From an uncultured Bacteroidales bacterium (GTDB taxonomy: Bacteria > Bacteroidota > Bacteroidia > Bacteroidales > Paludibacteraceae), in contig ONGK01000010.1 of NCBI GenBank assembly GCA_900317345.1, positions 1 through 47,070 of the forward strand: 47,070 bases of DNA, read 5' to 3'. A program made the translations under genes and the position numbers. Under the pieces are notes generated by a model. The model searched no databases. It saw nothing but the letters and a program-made list of their open reading frames with translations, and was not told the origin of the DNA. The stretch's first letter is position 1. Each line of letters opens with the position of its first letter. Positions 7,138-17,423 of this stretch are shown piece by piece.

Positions 7138-8811
7138 ATGACACAGAAAACACAAAATCTTATACATGTTACTATACTCTTTATATTATTGCTTTTGCCT
7201 ACCTTCTACGCAATGGCAACTGCTATAGATTTAGAGTATTCATGGATTAAACAAATTGCCTATTTAATAGTTGTTATCGTATTACTACTTTTTCCCGCAT
7301 TGTTTCTCAAAGCTAAACTATATTTCTTCTTAGAGGGAATATTCAACTTCTTATTTTTCCCGATAGATATCGCTAGTTTATACCTTAATCGCCAGCCGAC
7401 CTCAATGGCTTTTTTGGGAAATATTATAAACACAGACTTACACGAAGCCACTGAATTGCTCAGTTCATTATGGCCTCTGTGTATAGTTGTTATTTCTCTG
7501 TGGATTATATATTTTGTTTTAGCTGGACGTGTACAGAATACATATCTCATAAATCGCCGTGTACGAAACTGGTTGTTCATTTGTTTAGGGGTTGTTATCA
7601 TCTGCGGTACATTCCATCTATGGAAATATGAACGCCAGGTTCACTCTACCCGCCCTATTCGCACATCCATTAAGGATGTAAAAGATGATATACTCATAAA
7701 GTTTTACAAGATATATCCATATAACCTATACATTGAACTTGCTGATATTATTCAGTCTCATGCTAATCAAGAACATTGGCAACAACAAATCGCATCTTTT
7801 CACTTTGGTATTCGACCTACTAAACTACGGCAACCGGTGACGTATATTTTAGTTCTCGGGGAGACTGCCCGATACGATCATTTCAGCATCAATGGTTATA
7901 ATCGTCCCACCTCGCCGTTATTGGCATCAACCGCTAATTTGATTAGTTATGATAGTGCATACTCTCAAGCTAATTTAACGTCAGCCTCTGTGCCTCTCAT
8001 TCTTACTCGTGCTACTGCCCAAAATCCCGAATTAGCATACAAGGAAAAATCTCTCCCGGAAGCATTCCAAGAAGCGCATTTTCAAACAGGATGGATAACA
8101 AAACAAACACCTATACCACTTGCGAGCCGCATAATAGAAACTTGCGACACCTCGTATTCCTATGCTAAAGAAATAGATGTAGACGGAAATTATGATCTTG
8201 ACATAGTAGATAAATTACATGAATTCACTACTGACACTATGCAATTTTTCGTCTTACACTCATTAGGATGCCATTTCCGATATGAACAACGTTATCCTAA
8301 AGAATTTGCTGTTTTTCAGCCAACCTTTGGAAAAACATTTAGTTATTCTTTAATTACTGAGGAAAACAAGGACAAACTTGTCAATGCCTATGACAATGCT
8401 ATTCTGTATACAGATTATTTTCTAAGTGAACTCATTCATTATATGGATAGTCTCGATCGGCCTGCTGTGATGATGTATATGTCTGACCACGGAGAAAGTT
8501 TCTGGGATGATGAAAGAAAATTATCTATGCATGGTTCATACGTAATTTCAAAATACGAATACCATGTACCCTTATTTATTTGGTTTTCGGACGAATACGA
8601 AGAATTATACCCACAGAAAGTAGCAAACATGTGGAAAAATAAGTCTACACCTGTATCATCAGATGTGGTATTCTACTCCATGTTAGATATCGCAGGAATA
8701 GAGGATATTGCGGATCCTACACGTTCTATCTGTTCTCCTTCATTAGTCCCCATGGACACCATTTGGGTCTACACGGGTTCCGGTTCTGTGGAAGCAATGC
8801 CTATTCATTAA
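7138..8811 (+). CDS. Lipid A/LPS phosphoethanolamine transferase (EptA/CptA-like)
   Basis: A 557-residue inner-membrane enzyme with about five N-terminal transmembrane segments (1-165) and a periplasmic sulfatase-fold domain. Catalytic landmarks are [16 protein letters not shown], whose Thr is the expected phosphoenzyme nucleophile, [25 protein letters not shown] and [11 protein letters not shown] with metal ligands. Relatives transfer phosphoethanolamine from phosphatidylethanolamine to lipid A or core sugar, which can lower binding of cationic peptides. It follows the acyltransferase after 10 nt and ends tail-to-tail with folE, overlapping by 4 nt. The exact acceptor is unknown. Confidence 0.85.
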   Translation: MTQKTQNLIHVTILFILLLLPTFYAMATAIDLEYSWIKQIAYLIVVIVLLLFPALFLKAKLYFFLEGIFNFLFFPIDIASLYLNRQPTSMAFLGNIINTDLHEATELLSSLWPLCIVVISLWIIYFVLAGRVQNTYLINRRVRNWLFICLGVVIICGTFHLWKYERQVHSTRPIRTSIKDVKDDILIKFYKIYPYNLYIELADIIQSHANQEHWQQQIASFHFGIRPTKLRQPVTYILVLGETARYDHFSINGYNRPTSPLLASTANLISYDSAYSQANLTSASVPLILTRATAQNPELAYKEKSLPEAFQEAHFQTGWITKQTPIPLASRIIETCDTSYSYAKEIDVDGNYDLDIVDKLHEFTTDTMQFFVLHSLGCHFRYEQRYPKEFAVFQPTFGKTFSYSLITEENKDKLVNAYDNAILYTDYFLSELIHYMDSLDRPAVMMYMSDHGESFWDDERKLSMHGSYVISKYEYHVPLFIWFSDEYEELYPQKVANMWKNKSTPVSSDVVFYSMLDIAGIEDIADPTRSICSPSLVPMDTIWVYTGSGSVEAMPIH

Positions 8812-9377
8812 CCCTTAATGAGTTTCATGAATTCTTCGCGGGTTTTGGCCTGATTGAAGACGCCGGTGAAGTCGGAAGTAACCGTCATGGCATGCTGTTT
8901 CTGGACACCGCGCATTTGCATACAGAGGTGCTCTGCCTCGATGACCACCATCACTCCCAATGGGTTGAGGGTATTTTGAATGCAATCCTTTATCTGCGTC
9001 GTAAGACGCTCTTGTACCTGCAGGCGGCGGGCATAGACATCGACCACTCGGGCTATCTTACTTAGGCCTGTGATACGTCCGTTAGGAATATAAGCCACAT
9101 GCACTTTGCCAAAGAACGGCAACATATGGTGCTCGCAGAGCGAATAGAAATCAATATCTTTCACCACCACCATCTGGCGATAGTCCTCTTCAAAAAGCGC
9201 AGAGCGCAGAATAGCCTCCGGTTTTGTAAGGAACTGCAAGGATTTTCCTACTCTATGCGGTGTCTTTTTCAGTCCCTCGCGCTGCGGGTCTTCGCCTATC
9301 TGTATGAGTGTTTCTTCCACCGCTTTCTCTATCGCGGCAGTTACCTTAGGGTCACTATTAAACGCTTGCAAATCCAT
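8808..9377 (-). CDS. folE: GTP cyclohydrolase I
   Basis: Converts GTP to 7,8-dihydroneopterin triphosphate, the first step toward tetrahydrofolate and, via QueD, queuosine. The zinc ligands are present: Cys81 and His84 in [12 protein letters not shown] and Cys152 in [11 protein letters not shown]. The motif [23 protein letters not shown] is typical. The length of 189 residues is normal. Its ATG overlaps the stop codon of the SPOR gene by one base (TAATG), so it is the last gene of the gyrB-to-folE run. Composition is GC-richer than the plus-strand gene it meets. Confidence 0.97.
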   Translation of the reverse strand: MDLQAFNSDPKVTAAIEKAVEETLIQIGEDPQREGLKKTPHRVGKSLQFLTKPEAILRSALFEEDYRQMVVVKDIDFYSLCEHHMLPFFGKVHVAYIPNGRITGLSKIARVVDVYARRLQVQERLTTQIKDCIQNTLNPLGVMVVIEAEHLCMQMRGVQKQHAMTVTSDFTGVFNQAKTREEFMKLIKG

Positions 9378-9766
9378 TACTGTAGCACTTGTATTTTATC
9401 TCGCACAATATAGGTATCGCCCATCATTGCGGGGTATTGCTCAACGAATATTTTCTTGTACTCTCGTGCATCGTCGTACGAGCGAAAATCACCCAGACGC
9501 ACTTTCCAGAACGGCGGCAGGTATTGCACATAAATCGTTTGATTCACTTTGTCCTTTAACCTTGCTTCCAATTCCAGTGCCTCCGCTTTGGCTGTCTGCT
9601 GCTGGTTTGAAGAATAAATCTGCACCCGGTAGCCTTCAATCTCCACCAGTTCACGCTTTCCGTTCACAGCCTCCTCGAGCAATACCGCCACGGTTGAATC
9701 CTGAATCAACTGCAATCCGGGCAGTGAATCAAAGACGGACAATAATATCACTAAAATCAATCTCAT
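9377..9766 (-). CDS. Exported SPOR-domain protein
   Basis: A small protein of 129 residues with an N-terminal signal sequence ([17 protein letters not shown]) and a SPOR domain over about residues 40-125 ([19 protein letters not shown], then [18 protein letters not shown]). SPOR domains bind glycan strands lacking stem peptides, usually at division sites, so a periplasmic peptidoglycan-binding role is likely. I chose the ATG at 9766 rather than a TTG six bases upstream. It follows the nucleoside kinase by 27 nt and is coupled to folE. Confidence 0.85.
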   Translation of the reverse strand: MRLILVILLSVFDSLPGLQLIQDSTVAVLLEEAVNGKRELVEIEGYRVQIYSSNQQQTAKAEALELEARLKDKVNQTIYVQYLPPFWKVRLGDFRSYDDAREYKKIFVEQYPAMMGDTYIVRDKIQVLQ

Positions 9767-9793
9767 ACACAAATTCTCACAATTCTTATGCCA

Positions 9794-11485
9794 TTAATAG
9801 CGGAAGGACGAGCCGCCGACGAACTCACGCAGGAAGGATGTAGGCGGAATATCTTTCTCGGGGATAGGAATGAAGTATTGGAGGAACTTCAGCAATCTAT
9901 GCGCCTCCGTGTATTCCTCGCAGAACTTCGGTACCTCTTGCAATATCGGTTCAGCGTGACGTTTGAGTACGGCGAATTCGAAGATAAGCGCTGAGTTGAA
10001 CATCTCATCTGCCTCTTCCTGGAACGGGTACACCCAGTTCATCTCTCCACGCACAACGGACGGGCAACGCGCAATAGTCTCTTTTGCAGAGAAACCACGG
10101 TATTTGTAATCACGCACAATGCGGCGTAAGAGACGGATATCGGTCGTCGGAATCCAGTTGTGGTTATCAATATTAATGGTTGTCAGTGCCGACACGAATA
10201 TCTTGAATGTCAGTTTCTTATCCACATCGGGCAGGACGCACGGATTCAGGGCATGCAAACCTTCGATAACCAATACTGAGTCCTTCGCCAGTTTCAGTTT
10301 GCGACCTTTGAAGACACGCTGGCCAATGGTGAAGTCGTAGGTCGGAAGTTCTATCTCTTTGCCGTCCAAGAGGTCGTGCATCTGCTGGCGGAAGAAAGGC
10401 AGGTCCACTGCGTTGACATTCTCAAAATCCCAATCTCCGTTCTCATCCTTGGGTGTATCCACGCGGTTGACGAAGTAGTCATCCATCGAGAGAACTTCCG
10501 GGCGGATACCGTCCACCAGCAATTGTATCTGCAGACGCTTTGAGAACGTGGTCTTGCCGCTGGAAGACGGACCGGAGATGAACACTATCTTTGGCTGCTT
10601 CTCCGCTATAGCATCGGCTATCTGTGCTATTTTCTTCTCATGCAGAGCCTCCGCCAGTTTGATGAGCGCAAAGGACAGCTTCTTCTTACAAACCGCATTG
10701 AAATCACTTACATTGTTTATTCTGAGCAGTTTATTCCACCGGTTGTATTCCTGGAAGATGGAGAACATCTTGTCTTGCGGGATAGCATCCTCAAGAACTG
10801 TCGGGTTCTGACGGTTCGGAATACGCATGAGCAGACCGTCTTTGTACGGAATGATATCAAAGAGCGTGAGATAGCCCGAACTGGGCAATAGCACGTTGGT
10901 ATAATAATCAATGTAATCGCCCATACTGAAATAGCGGCAGTAAGGATTGCCCAGTGTCTCGAAGATAGACGACTCATTGTTGTAGCGCTCGGCAAACATC
11001 TTCATCACCATCTTGGTCTGCTTCTCCTCTTCGGCAATAGGACGGTCTTCTGCAATGATTTGCAACATCCGCTCCTTAATGGCCGATATCATCTCACTGG
11101 TCATGACAGGCGGTTCTTTTTCTTCTGTCAGCTCGGTATTCTTATCCAGATGCCACTGCAGCGTGCAATAGTAGCCTTTGCTAATAGGATGCTCTACGCG
11201 CAAGTCCATCTCCGGGAATAACTCATTCACGGCGCATGCCAACACCATATTCAGCGTGCGCACATAGACACGCATACCCGAAGGCGAACTGGCATCCAAG
11301 AACTCCACATCTTTGGGCTTATAGAGGCGGAAATTGAGGTTCTCCACCTTGTAATTGACATGGGCAGCAATGATGGGATACGCCATCTGGATTCCCAGTA
11401 AATCTTTCAGCTCGATAAGCGAGATTCCGCACGGTACATCGTGATACGCGTGCGTATTCTTGCAATAGATGGTGATGGTGTCCAT
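9794..11485 (-). CDS. TGS-domain nucleoside kinase (uridine kinase-like)
   Basis: A 563-residue cytoplasmic protein. Residues 1-60 form a TGS domain (ITIYCKNTHAYHDVPCGISL); about 70-180 resemble the second N-terminal domain of ThrRS (HPISKGYYCTLQWH); from about 290 comes a phosphoribulokinase/uridine kinase P-loop domain with SGPSSSGKTTFSKRL, SMDDYFVNR and VLVIEGLHALNP. Such proteins are annotated as nucleoside kinases and phosphorylate nucleosides with ATP; the preferred substrate is not clear. Its kinase half has a close paralogue at 42055-43005 with the same ending (PPTSFLREFVGGSSF against PATSILREFIGGSLF). One base separates it from the kdsA stop. Confidence 0.88.
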   Translation of the reverse strand: MDTITIYCKNTHAYHDVPCGISLIELKDLLGIQMAYPIIAAHVNYKVENLNFRLYKPKDVEFLDASSPSGMRVYVRTLNMVLACAVNELFPEMDLRVEHPISKGYYCTLQWHLDKNTELTEEKEPPVMTSEMISAIKERMLQIIAEDRPIAEEEKQTKMVMKMFAERYNNESSIFETLGNPYCRYFSMGDYIDYYTNVLLPSSGYLTLFDIIPYKDGLLMRIPNRQNPTVLEDAIPQDKMFSIFQEYNRWNKLLRINNVSDFNAVCKKKLSFALIKLAEALHEKKIAQIADAIAEKQPKIVFISGPSSSGKTTFSKRLQIQLLVDGIRPEVLSMDDYFVNRVDTPKDENGDWDFENVNAVDLPFFRQQMHDLLDGKEIELPTYDFTIGQRVFKGRKLKLAKDSVLVIEGLHALNPCVLPDVDKKLTFKIFVSALTTINIDNHNWIPTTDIRLLRRIVRDYKYRGFSAKETIARCPSVVRGEMNWVYPFQEEADEMFNSALIFEFAVLKRHAEPILQEVPKFCEEYTEAHRLLKFLQYFIPIPEKDIPPTSFLREFVGGSSFRY

Positions 11486-11486
11486 A

Positions 11487-12200
11487 TTATTTGAGTTTGT
11501 CTATTTCAATAGCCTGCTTAAGCAGCGTTTCCATGTCTGCCAGACGCACTTGGTTTGCGGCATCCGAGATGGCATGGTCAGGGTCCGGGTGCGTCTCGAT
11601 GAAGAGTCCGTCCACACCGACCGCCAAAGCCGCCCGCATGAGATACGGCACCATCTCCCGATTACCACCGGTGACGCCGGCTTGTGTAGAAGGCTGCTGG
11701 ACCGAATGCGTGGCATCAAAGATAACCGGACATCCGAAGCGGCGCATCTCCACGAGTGAAGTCATATCCACTACCAACCGTCCGTAACCGAAAGACGAAC
11801 CCCGCTCTGTCAGCCAAATATGCCCTTCGTGCGCCGCATTGGGTTGCACCTGCTCTATCTTCGCTATCGCTCCGTTCATATCCCATGGCGCCATGAACTG
11901 CCCTTTCTTGACATTCACTATACGCCCTGTATTCGCCGCAGCCTGGAGCAAGTCCGTCTGGCGGCTAAGGAACGCCGGAATCTGCAGCACATCGGCTACT
12001 TCCGCCACCGGTTCGCACTGCCAACTCTCATGCACGTCCGTCAGGATAGGAAGACCTAATTGCGTCTTCACCTCCTGCAGGATTTGCAGCCCTTCATCCA
12101 TGCCTACGCCTCGCGCCGAAGCCGTTGTACGGTTGGCTTTGTCAAAGGAGGACTTGAAATAGAGCGTCAACCCCAGTTCATAGCAGAGGCGCGAGCCCAT
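11487..12200 (-). pseudogene. kdsA: 3-deoxy-8-phosphooctulonate synthase, N-terminally truncated
   Basis: KdsA joins arabinose-5-phosphate and PEP to make KDO-8-phosphate for LPS. From residue 16 on the match is clear: FKSSFDKANRTTASARG with the PEP-binding lysines, GLPILTDVH, FLSRQTDLLQAAANTG, VKKGQFMAPWDM, ERGSSFGYG and FDATHSVQQP. The first 30 or so residues of the family, including the first strand (AGPCVIES or its metal-independent form), are missing. The only in-frame ATG (12200) gives 237 residues against about 270, and its start lies inside the 3' end of the lectin-fold gene. I infer a deletion that joined two genes; an assembly error is possible. Activity is doubtful. Confidence 0.8.
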
Positions 12201-13483
12201 TGTATTTTGAGCTTGCCGGTGCCACCTTTCTCCGCCATCGGGAGCCAGCTCTGCGCCAGGAAGAACATCGCCTCTTTGGGCAAACGGTTCGGCAGACGCA
12301 ACAGTTCCATGTTGTTCACATACCAAACCAGTTCGTTCTTGGTCCAGCGGAAAGAATACACGTGATACATCGAACGGAGCACGCCCGTCAGGTCCACCAT
12401 CTGCGTCTTGGCGCCATTGACAAAGCCCACCTGGTGTCTATCGCCGTTATAGTGATACAATGCCACCATCGGGCTATTCAGTTTACCGGTCGTCAGACCG
12501 AAGAAATGGTGTCCTATACCCTGGCTACGCACTTTCGCCATAAACAGACCGCTCTCTTGCGCGAAAGCCTCTTTGGTATTCATCACATCGGATGTGTAGT
12601 CGAACACATGCTCGATGAAGCCTTTCTTCTCATCCCATGCGACGGCCTTCTTGCTTTCCTCGCGTGTCTCAAGGTCCATACGGCCTTCTACATAGAAGGT
12701 ATTTTTTCCTCCATTGTACGCCTGCCGCTCGTTGGTACGCGAATGACCATCTTTCATTGCGGGGCTGGCGTAGCCATAACCCGGTTTCCAGTTCTTAGAC
12801 GAAGACATATCATCGTCAAAGGAAGGACGGAACAGCTCAGCCCAGTCTATCTTCTCCTCGCGCGACTGGAAGTAGAACTTGATATCATCGGAGTTTGCCA
12901 ACTCGAGGAAACGCTGCTCGGTCTTGTATTCATCCGAATGCTGCCAGCGCTTGGTATCCGCCCACAAGGCATGACGCGTTTGGAAGTCCTCGGTCTTGAT
13001 TTCCTTCTCCAGCACAGCCACCTGTTTTAACTCCGGCGCATTGAGCATCTTCATATAGTTCTTGTAGTACGAGGAGTTGTACAGACTGTAGTATTTGCGA
13101 TACAGGCTGTTCAGCAGACGCTCCTTCAAGCTGTTGATTTTTGCGAACTCTTCCGTCTCGCGGAACTTGAGGAAATCCTGGAATACGGGATCCGTCAACG
13201 CCTCCTGGTAACGGCGGTATTCACGGGACTCAACGATATTCCGATAGGCAATCATCTTCTTGCCCTCGTCGGTATCCTGGTACTTGCGGTTGACGAGTTC
13301 GTTCTTACGCTCCTTGAAATCGCTGCTCTCAACGATTTCGCGGAGTTTCTGATATTCTGCCAACTCGGGCGATTTCTCGATTTGACGCCAGCGTTTAACA
13401 CGCTCTTGCATGTCATGAATGGTTTTCTCAAACTGCTCTGTTGAGAGCATCTTACCGGTTAGTCTGGCTGTGAATAGGTTCAT
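12167..13483 (-). CDS. Coiled-coil protein with GH16/ConA-like lectin domain
   Basis: A 438-residue protein without a signal peptide. Residues 1-215 are charged and helical with recurring short motifs (EYQKLREIVESSDF, EYRRYQEALTDPVFQDF), likely coiled coil. Residues 240-430 look like a concanavalin A-like/GH16 fold (FYVEGRMDLETRE, FHHFGL-like strand, YHVYSFRWTKNELVWYVNN, ending KLKIQWAR). The GH16 catalytic ExDxxE is absent, so binding rather than hydrolysis is likely. Family members usually end near IDWVRVY; here the last residues ASAMNWG are read out of frame over kdsA sequence, consistent with a deletion junction near 12195. Function unknown. Confidence 0.7.
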   Translation of the reverse strand: MNLFTARLTGKMLSTEQFEKTIHDMQERVKRWRQIEKSPELAEYQKLREIVESSDFKERKNELVNRKYQDTDEGKKMIAYRNIVESREYRRYQEALTDPVFQDFLKFRETEEFAKINSLKERLLNSLYRKYYSLYNSSYYKNYMKMLNAPELKQVAVLEKEIKTEDFQTRHALWADTKRWQHSDEYKTEQRFLELANSDDIKFYFQSREEKIDWAELFRPSFDDDMSSSKNWKPGYGYASPAMKDGHSRTNERQAYNGGKNTFYVEGRMDLETREESKKAVAWDEKKGFIEHVFDYTSDVMNTKEAFAQESGLFMAKVRSQGIGHHFFGLTTGKLNSPMVALYHYNGDRHQVGFVNGAKTQMVDLTGVLRSMYHVYSFRWTKNELVWYVNNMELLRLPNRLPKEAMFFLAQSWLPMAEKGGTGKLKIQWARASAMNWG

Positions 13484-13516
13484 AAAAATCTTTGATTTTT
13501 TGGGAGCTTCGGCGTC

Positions 13517-13547
13517 GTCGAGTTGCGTAAGCGAACTTACACTCGAC
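13517..13547. other. Nested inverted repeat between LOG gene and lectin-fold gene
   Basis: Outer arms GTCGAGT/ACTCGAC enclose inner arms GTAAG/CTTAC around CGAA. It lies in the 88-nt gap after the LOG-like gene. No T run follows on the minus strand, so it may be an RNA-processing or attenuation structure in the operon rather than a terminator. Confidence 0.5.
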
Positions 13548-13571
13548 TAGCACGAACCTTCATAATATTTA

Positions 13572-14111
13572 TTATTTATTATTTGTCAATTTTTCGTACA
13601 ACTCGTCAAGCGAATCGACAAACAGAGGTTTGTATGCCTCCTGCTCGGGTATGAAATGCAACGCCCGCATATGCTCAATTTGCGCTTTAAGCGGCTCATA
13701 GAAGCCTTTGTAGTTCAGCACATAAATCGGTTTATGCTGTTCTCCGACGATGCCGCTTGAGGTAGCATCCATCATCTCGTCGAGCGTACCATAACTGCCC
13801 GGCAGGCAAACGATGGCATCCACATTACTGCGGATAATCTGCTTACGCTCCGCCATATTCGCCACCTGGATCAAGTAATCGCAGTTATTTGCCAATCGTC
13901 CAGCAGCAATAATTCTCGGCGGTATCACGCCCACTACCGTTGCGCCGTTTGCCTTAGCAGCATCGCTCACTCGGCTCATCAAACCGCCCGTAGCGCCTCC
14001 ATAGAGAAGCGTGTGGCCGTTTTCTCCGAGCCATGCGCCCAACGCATCTCCGAGTTGCAGATACTCCTCCGGAATTGCGTCTTTTGCCGAACAATAAACC
14101 GCTATTCGCAT
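13572..14111 (-). CDS. LOG family protein (TIGR00730)
   Basis: A 179-residue Rossmann-fold protein of the lysine-decarboxylase-like/LOG family; characterised members release the base from nucleoside 5'-monophosphates. Visible motifs are GATGGLMSRVSDAA and the family signature in the form PGSYGTLDEMMDA. The usual signature is PGGxGTxxE, so the second Gly is Ser here, as in the shorter bacterial branch. The C-terminus is KLTNNK. It starts 9 nt after gyrB and is probably in its operon. The physiological substrate is unknown. Confidence 0.85.
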   Translation of the reverse strand: MRIAVYCSAKDAIPEEYLQLGDALGAWLGENGHTLLYGGATGGLMSRVSDAAKANGATVVGVIPPRIIAAGRLANNCDYLIQVANMAERKQIIRSNVDAIVCLPGSYGTLDEMMDATSSGIVGEQHKPIYVLNYKGFYEPLKAQIEHMRALHFIPEQEAYKPLFVDSLDELYEKLTNNK

Positions 14112-14120
14112 TGATGTTGG

Positions 14121-16121
<2,001 letters not shown>

Positions 16122-16188
16122 TTATATTATTCCTTTATATATGTGCGCGCATAGTAGGCGAATACGCGTGCGCGCATAAAATTCGGTG

Positions 16189-16220
16189 CAAAGGTACGAA
16201 AAAATTATGATATACGCAAG
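16189..16220 (-). promoter_or_regulatory. gyrB operon promoter
   Basis: On the minus strand CTTG (16220-16217), 20 nt, TACCTTTG (16196-16189). The spacer begins CGTATATC, the extended -33 sequence shared by many promoters here. The leader to the gyrB ATG is about 70 nt and contains a GC-alternating inverted stretch (16142-16176) between ATATGTGCGCGCATA and GCGTGCGCGCATA. Confidence 0.8.
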
Positions 16221-16235
16221 TTTTTGCTCGATTTT

Positions 16236-17060
16236 TTACTCAAAAAGTTGCTTTTCCATGCAAAGATGGGGTATTTCGGCTTCGATGAAAATATCTCCTA
16301 CGGGGTGAAATCCCATTTTTTCATAGAAAGGCACGGCTTTCATCTGGGCGTGCAGGCGCAGTTTGAGGGCTCCGTTATTGGCTGCTTCGGCGGTTATTTG
16401 GTCCATGAGATACTTGCCAAAACCTTTGTTTCGCTCGAGCGTCAACATACGTCCGACGCGCATGACACCTTTCTCCGCATCGGGGAAGAGGCGCGCGTAG
16501 GCGATAACCGCCCCTTTGCGGCGCAGGGAGAAATGCGTGGCGAGGTAGTCAATGTTGTCTTCGTCGAGGTAATGGATGTGCTGCTCGCAGACAAAGACGC
16601 TGAAGCGGGCTTTGAGGATTTCGTATATCTCAGCCGCCGAGAAGTCAGAGAAGGGCTTTATTTGGAGTTTGATGCCACGCGGGAGTTTGTTAGTAATATG
16701 CTTTCTACGGCGTTTGGCGGCCTCCTTCTGCTCCAATTGCGAGGCTATGACGAAATGAGCGAAACTGCGGGTCGTCTTATAAATCTTTTTGGTGACATCC
16801 TTTTGGATGCTGTTGTTGTAGTCCTTGCGGCGCTGCTCCCACTCGGCGGCCTGCACCGGATCAGCCATGATGGCATTGACGACGGACGTGATTTTTCCGA
16901 AGTATTTACGGTGAGCTTCCTGCGCGGGCGACGGCGGGTTGAGGTTTGCCTTCATCGTGTAAGATTGCTGCCTGCCGCGGCGGACGCGGTAAACGACTGG
17001 CGAGTCCTTGCTCAGTTTGCCACGTCGGATAGAATAGTCTTGATTGCTTATTTTTGCCAT
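16236..17060 (-). CDS. Unknown N-terminal domain fused to ElaA-like GNAT acetyltransferase
   Basis: A 274-residue cytoplasmic protein in two parts. Residues 1-125 are basic and helical (SIRRGKLSKDSPVVYRVRRG, then SPAQEAHRKYFGKITSVVNA); this resembles a stand-alone protein I associate with Bacteroidota, of unknown function. Residues 130-274 form a GNAT N-acetyltransferase of the ElaA type: FSVFVCEQHIHYLDEDNIDYLATHF, then VGRMLTLERNKGFGKYLM as acetyl-CoA binding region and MKAVPFYEKMGF. The lysine/arginine-rich linker (KRRRKHITNK) separates them. The 5' leader of about 180 nt holds copy A of the 107-nt repeat. Substrate unknown. Confidence 0.75.
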   Translation of the reverse strand: MAKISNQDYSIRRGKLSKDSPVVYRVRRGRQQSYTMKANLNPPSPAQEAHRKYFGKITSVVNAIMADPVQAAEWEQRRKDYNNSIQKDVTKKIYKTTRSFAHFVIASQLEQKEAAKRRRKHITNKLPRGIKLQIKPFSDFSAAEIYEILKARFSVFVCEQHIHYLDEDNIDYLATHFSLRRKGAVIAYARLFPDAEKGVMRVGRMLTLERNKGFGKYLMDQITAEAANNGALKLRLHAQMKAVPFYEKMGFHPVGDIFIEAEIPHLCMEKQLFE

Positions 17061-17069
17061 AATTCTATT

Positions 17070-17176
17070 AAAAAGTATATATATACTATGTATATATATA
17101 GTAAATGTGCTATTTTGTGCGTTTTCGGTGGTCTATCATATGGGTATCCTATGGGTATGGTATGGGTATCCTATGG
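17070..17176 (+). repeat. 107-nt dispersed repeat, copy A (hairpin + 11-nt array)
   Basis: It starts with an AT-rich inverted repeat (GTATATATATAC type, 17070-17101), then 29 unrelated bases, then four 11-nt units TATNNTATGGG starting at 17134, 17145, 17156 and 17167. Copy B lies on the minus strand at 43424-43530, with the same total length. Here the element lies within the 5' leader of the GNAT-fusion gene, between its promoter and start codon. Read in the direction of that gene it ends in an AT hairpin followed by CTTTTT. Confidence 0.85.
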
Positions 17177-17244
17177 TAAGGGAAGCATACGCACACGTAA
17201 ATGGGTGCTTTTTATGCCATGCGGGGTGTTACCGATTTTCGATG

Positions 17245-17276
17245 CAAAGGTACAACAAATTTTTGACATCTCCAAA
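17245..17276 (-). promoter_or_regulatory. Promoter of the GNAT-fusion gene
   Basis: On the minus strand TTTG (17276-17273), 20 nt, TACCTTTG (17252-17245). The spacer includes GATGTC and ends GTTG. The transcript would start near 17238 and carry the whole 107-nt repeat before the ATG at 17060. Confidence 0.8.
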
Positions 17277-17344
17277 TTTTGAGGCTTGGAAATGTCATTA
17301 AAATTAGAAAACCGGATGTTTTTCGGCTTGTCGAGACTACGAAG

Positions 17345-17419
17345 GTTAGAAACTCAAAGCGAGGCCGAGGCCGTTAACACCGGAGGTCAGTTTGAGTTCC
17401 GGCTGGAAGGCTTTTATCC
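17345..17419 (-). pseudogene. Relic of a third paralogue (C-terminal tail only)
   Basis: Right after the phosphoesterase stop codon, the minus strand encodes a short tail ending KAFQPELKLTSGVNGLGLAL then SF and a stop. The gene at 19795 ends QAFQPELKLTSGANGLGLAI then AF. Only about 24 codons of the paralogue remain, without start or body, so this is a fragment left by recombination or deletion at the end of the operon. Confidence 0.85.
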
Positions 17420-17423
17420 GTCT

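Noticed and set aside
11487-12326. Full-length kdsA starting at 12326
   Set aside because: The extra 42 residues of that frame do not resemble KdsA and are the lectin-fold gene read out of frame.
17044-17301. Open frame across repeat copy A with a peptide similar to one across copy B
   Set aside because: The similarity follows from the DNA repeat; start codons are not conserved and the copy B frame overlaps the tRNA-Met antisense.
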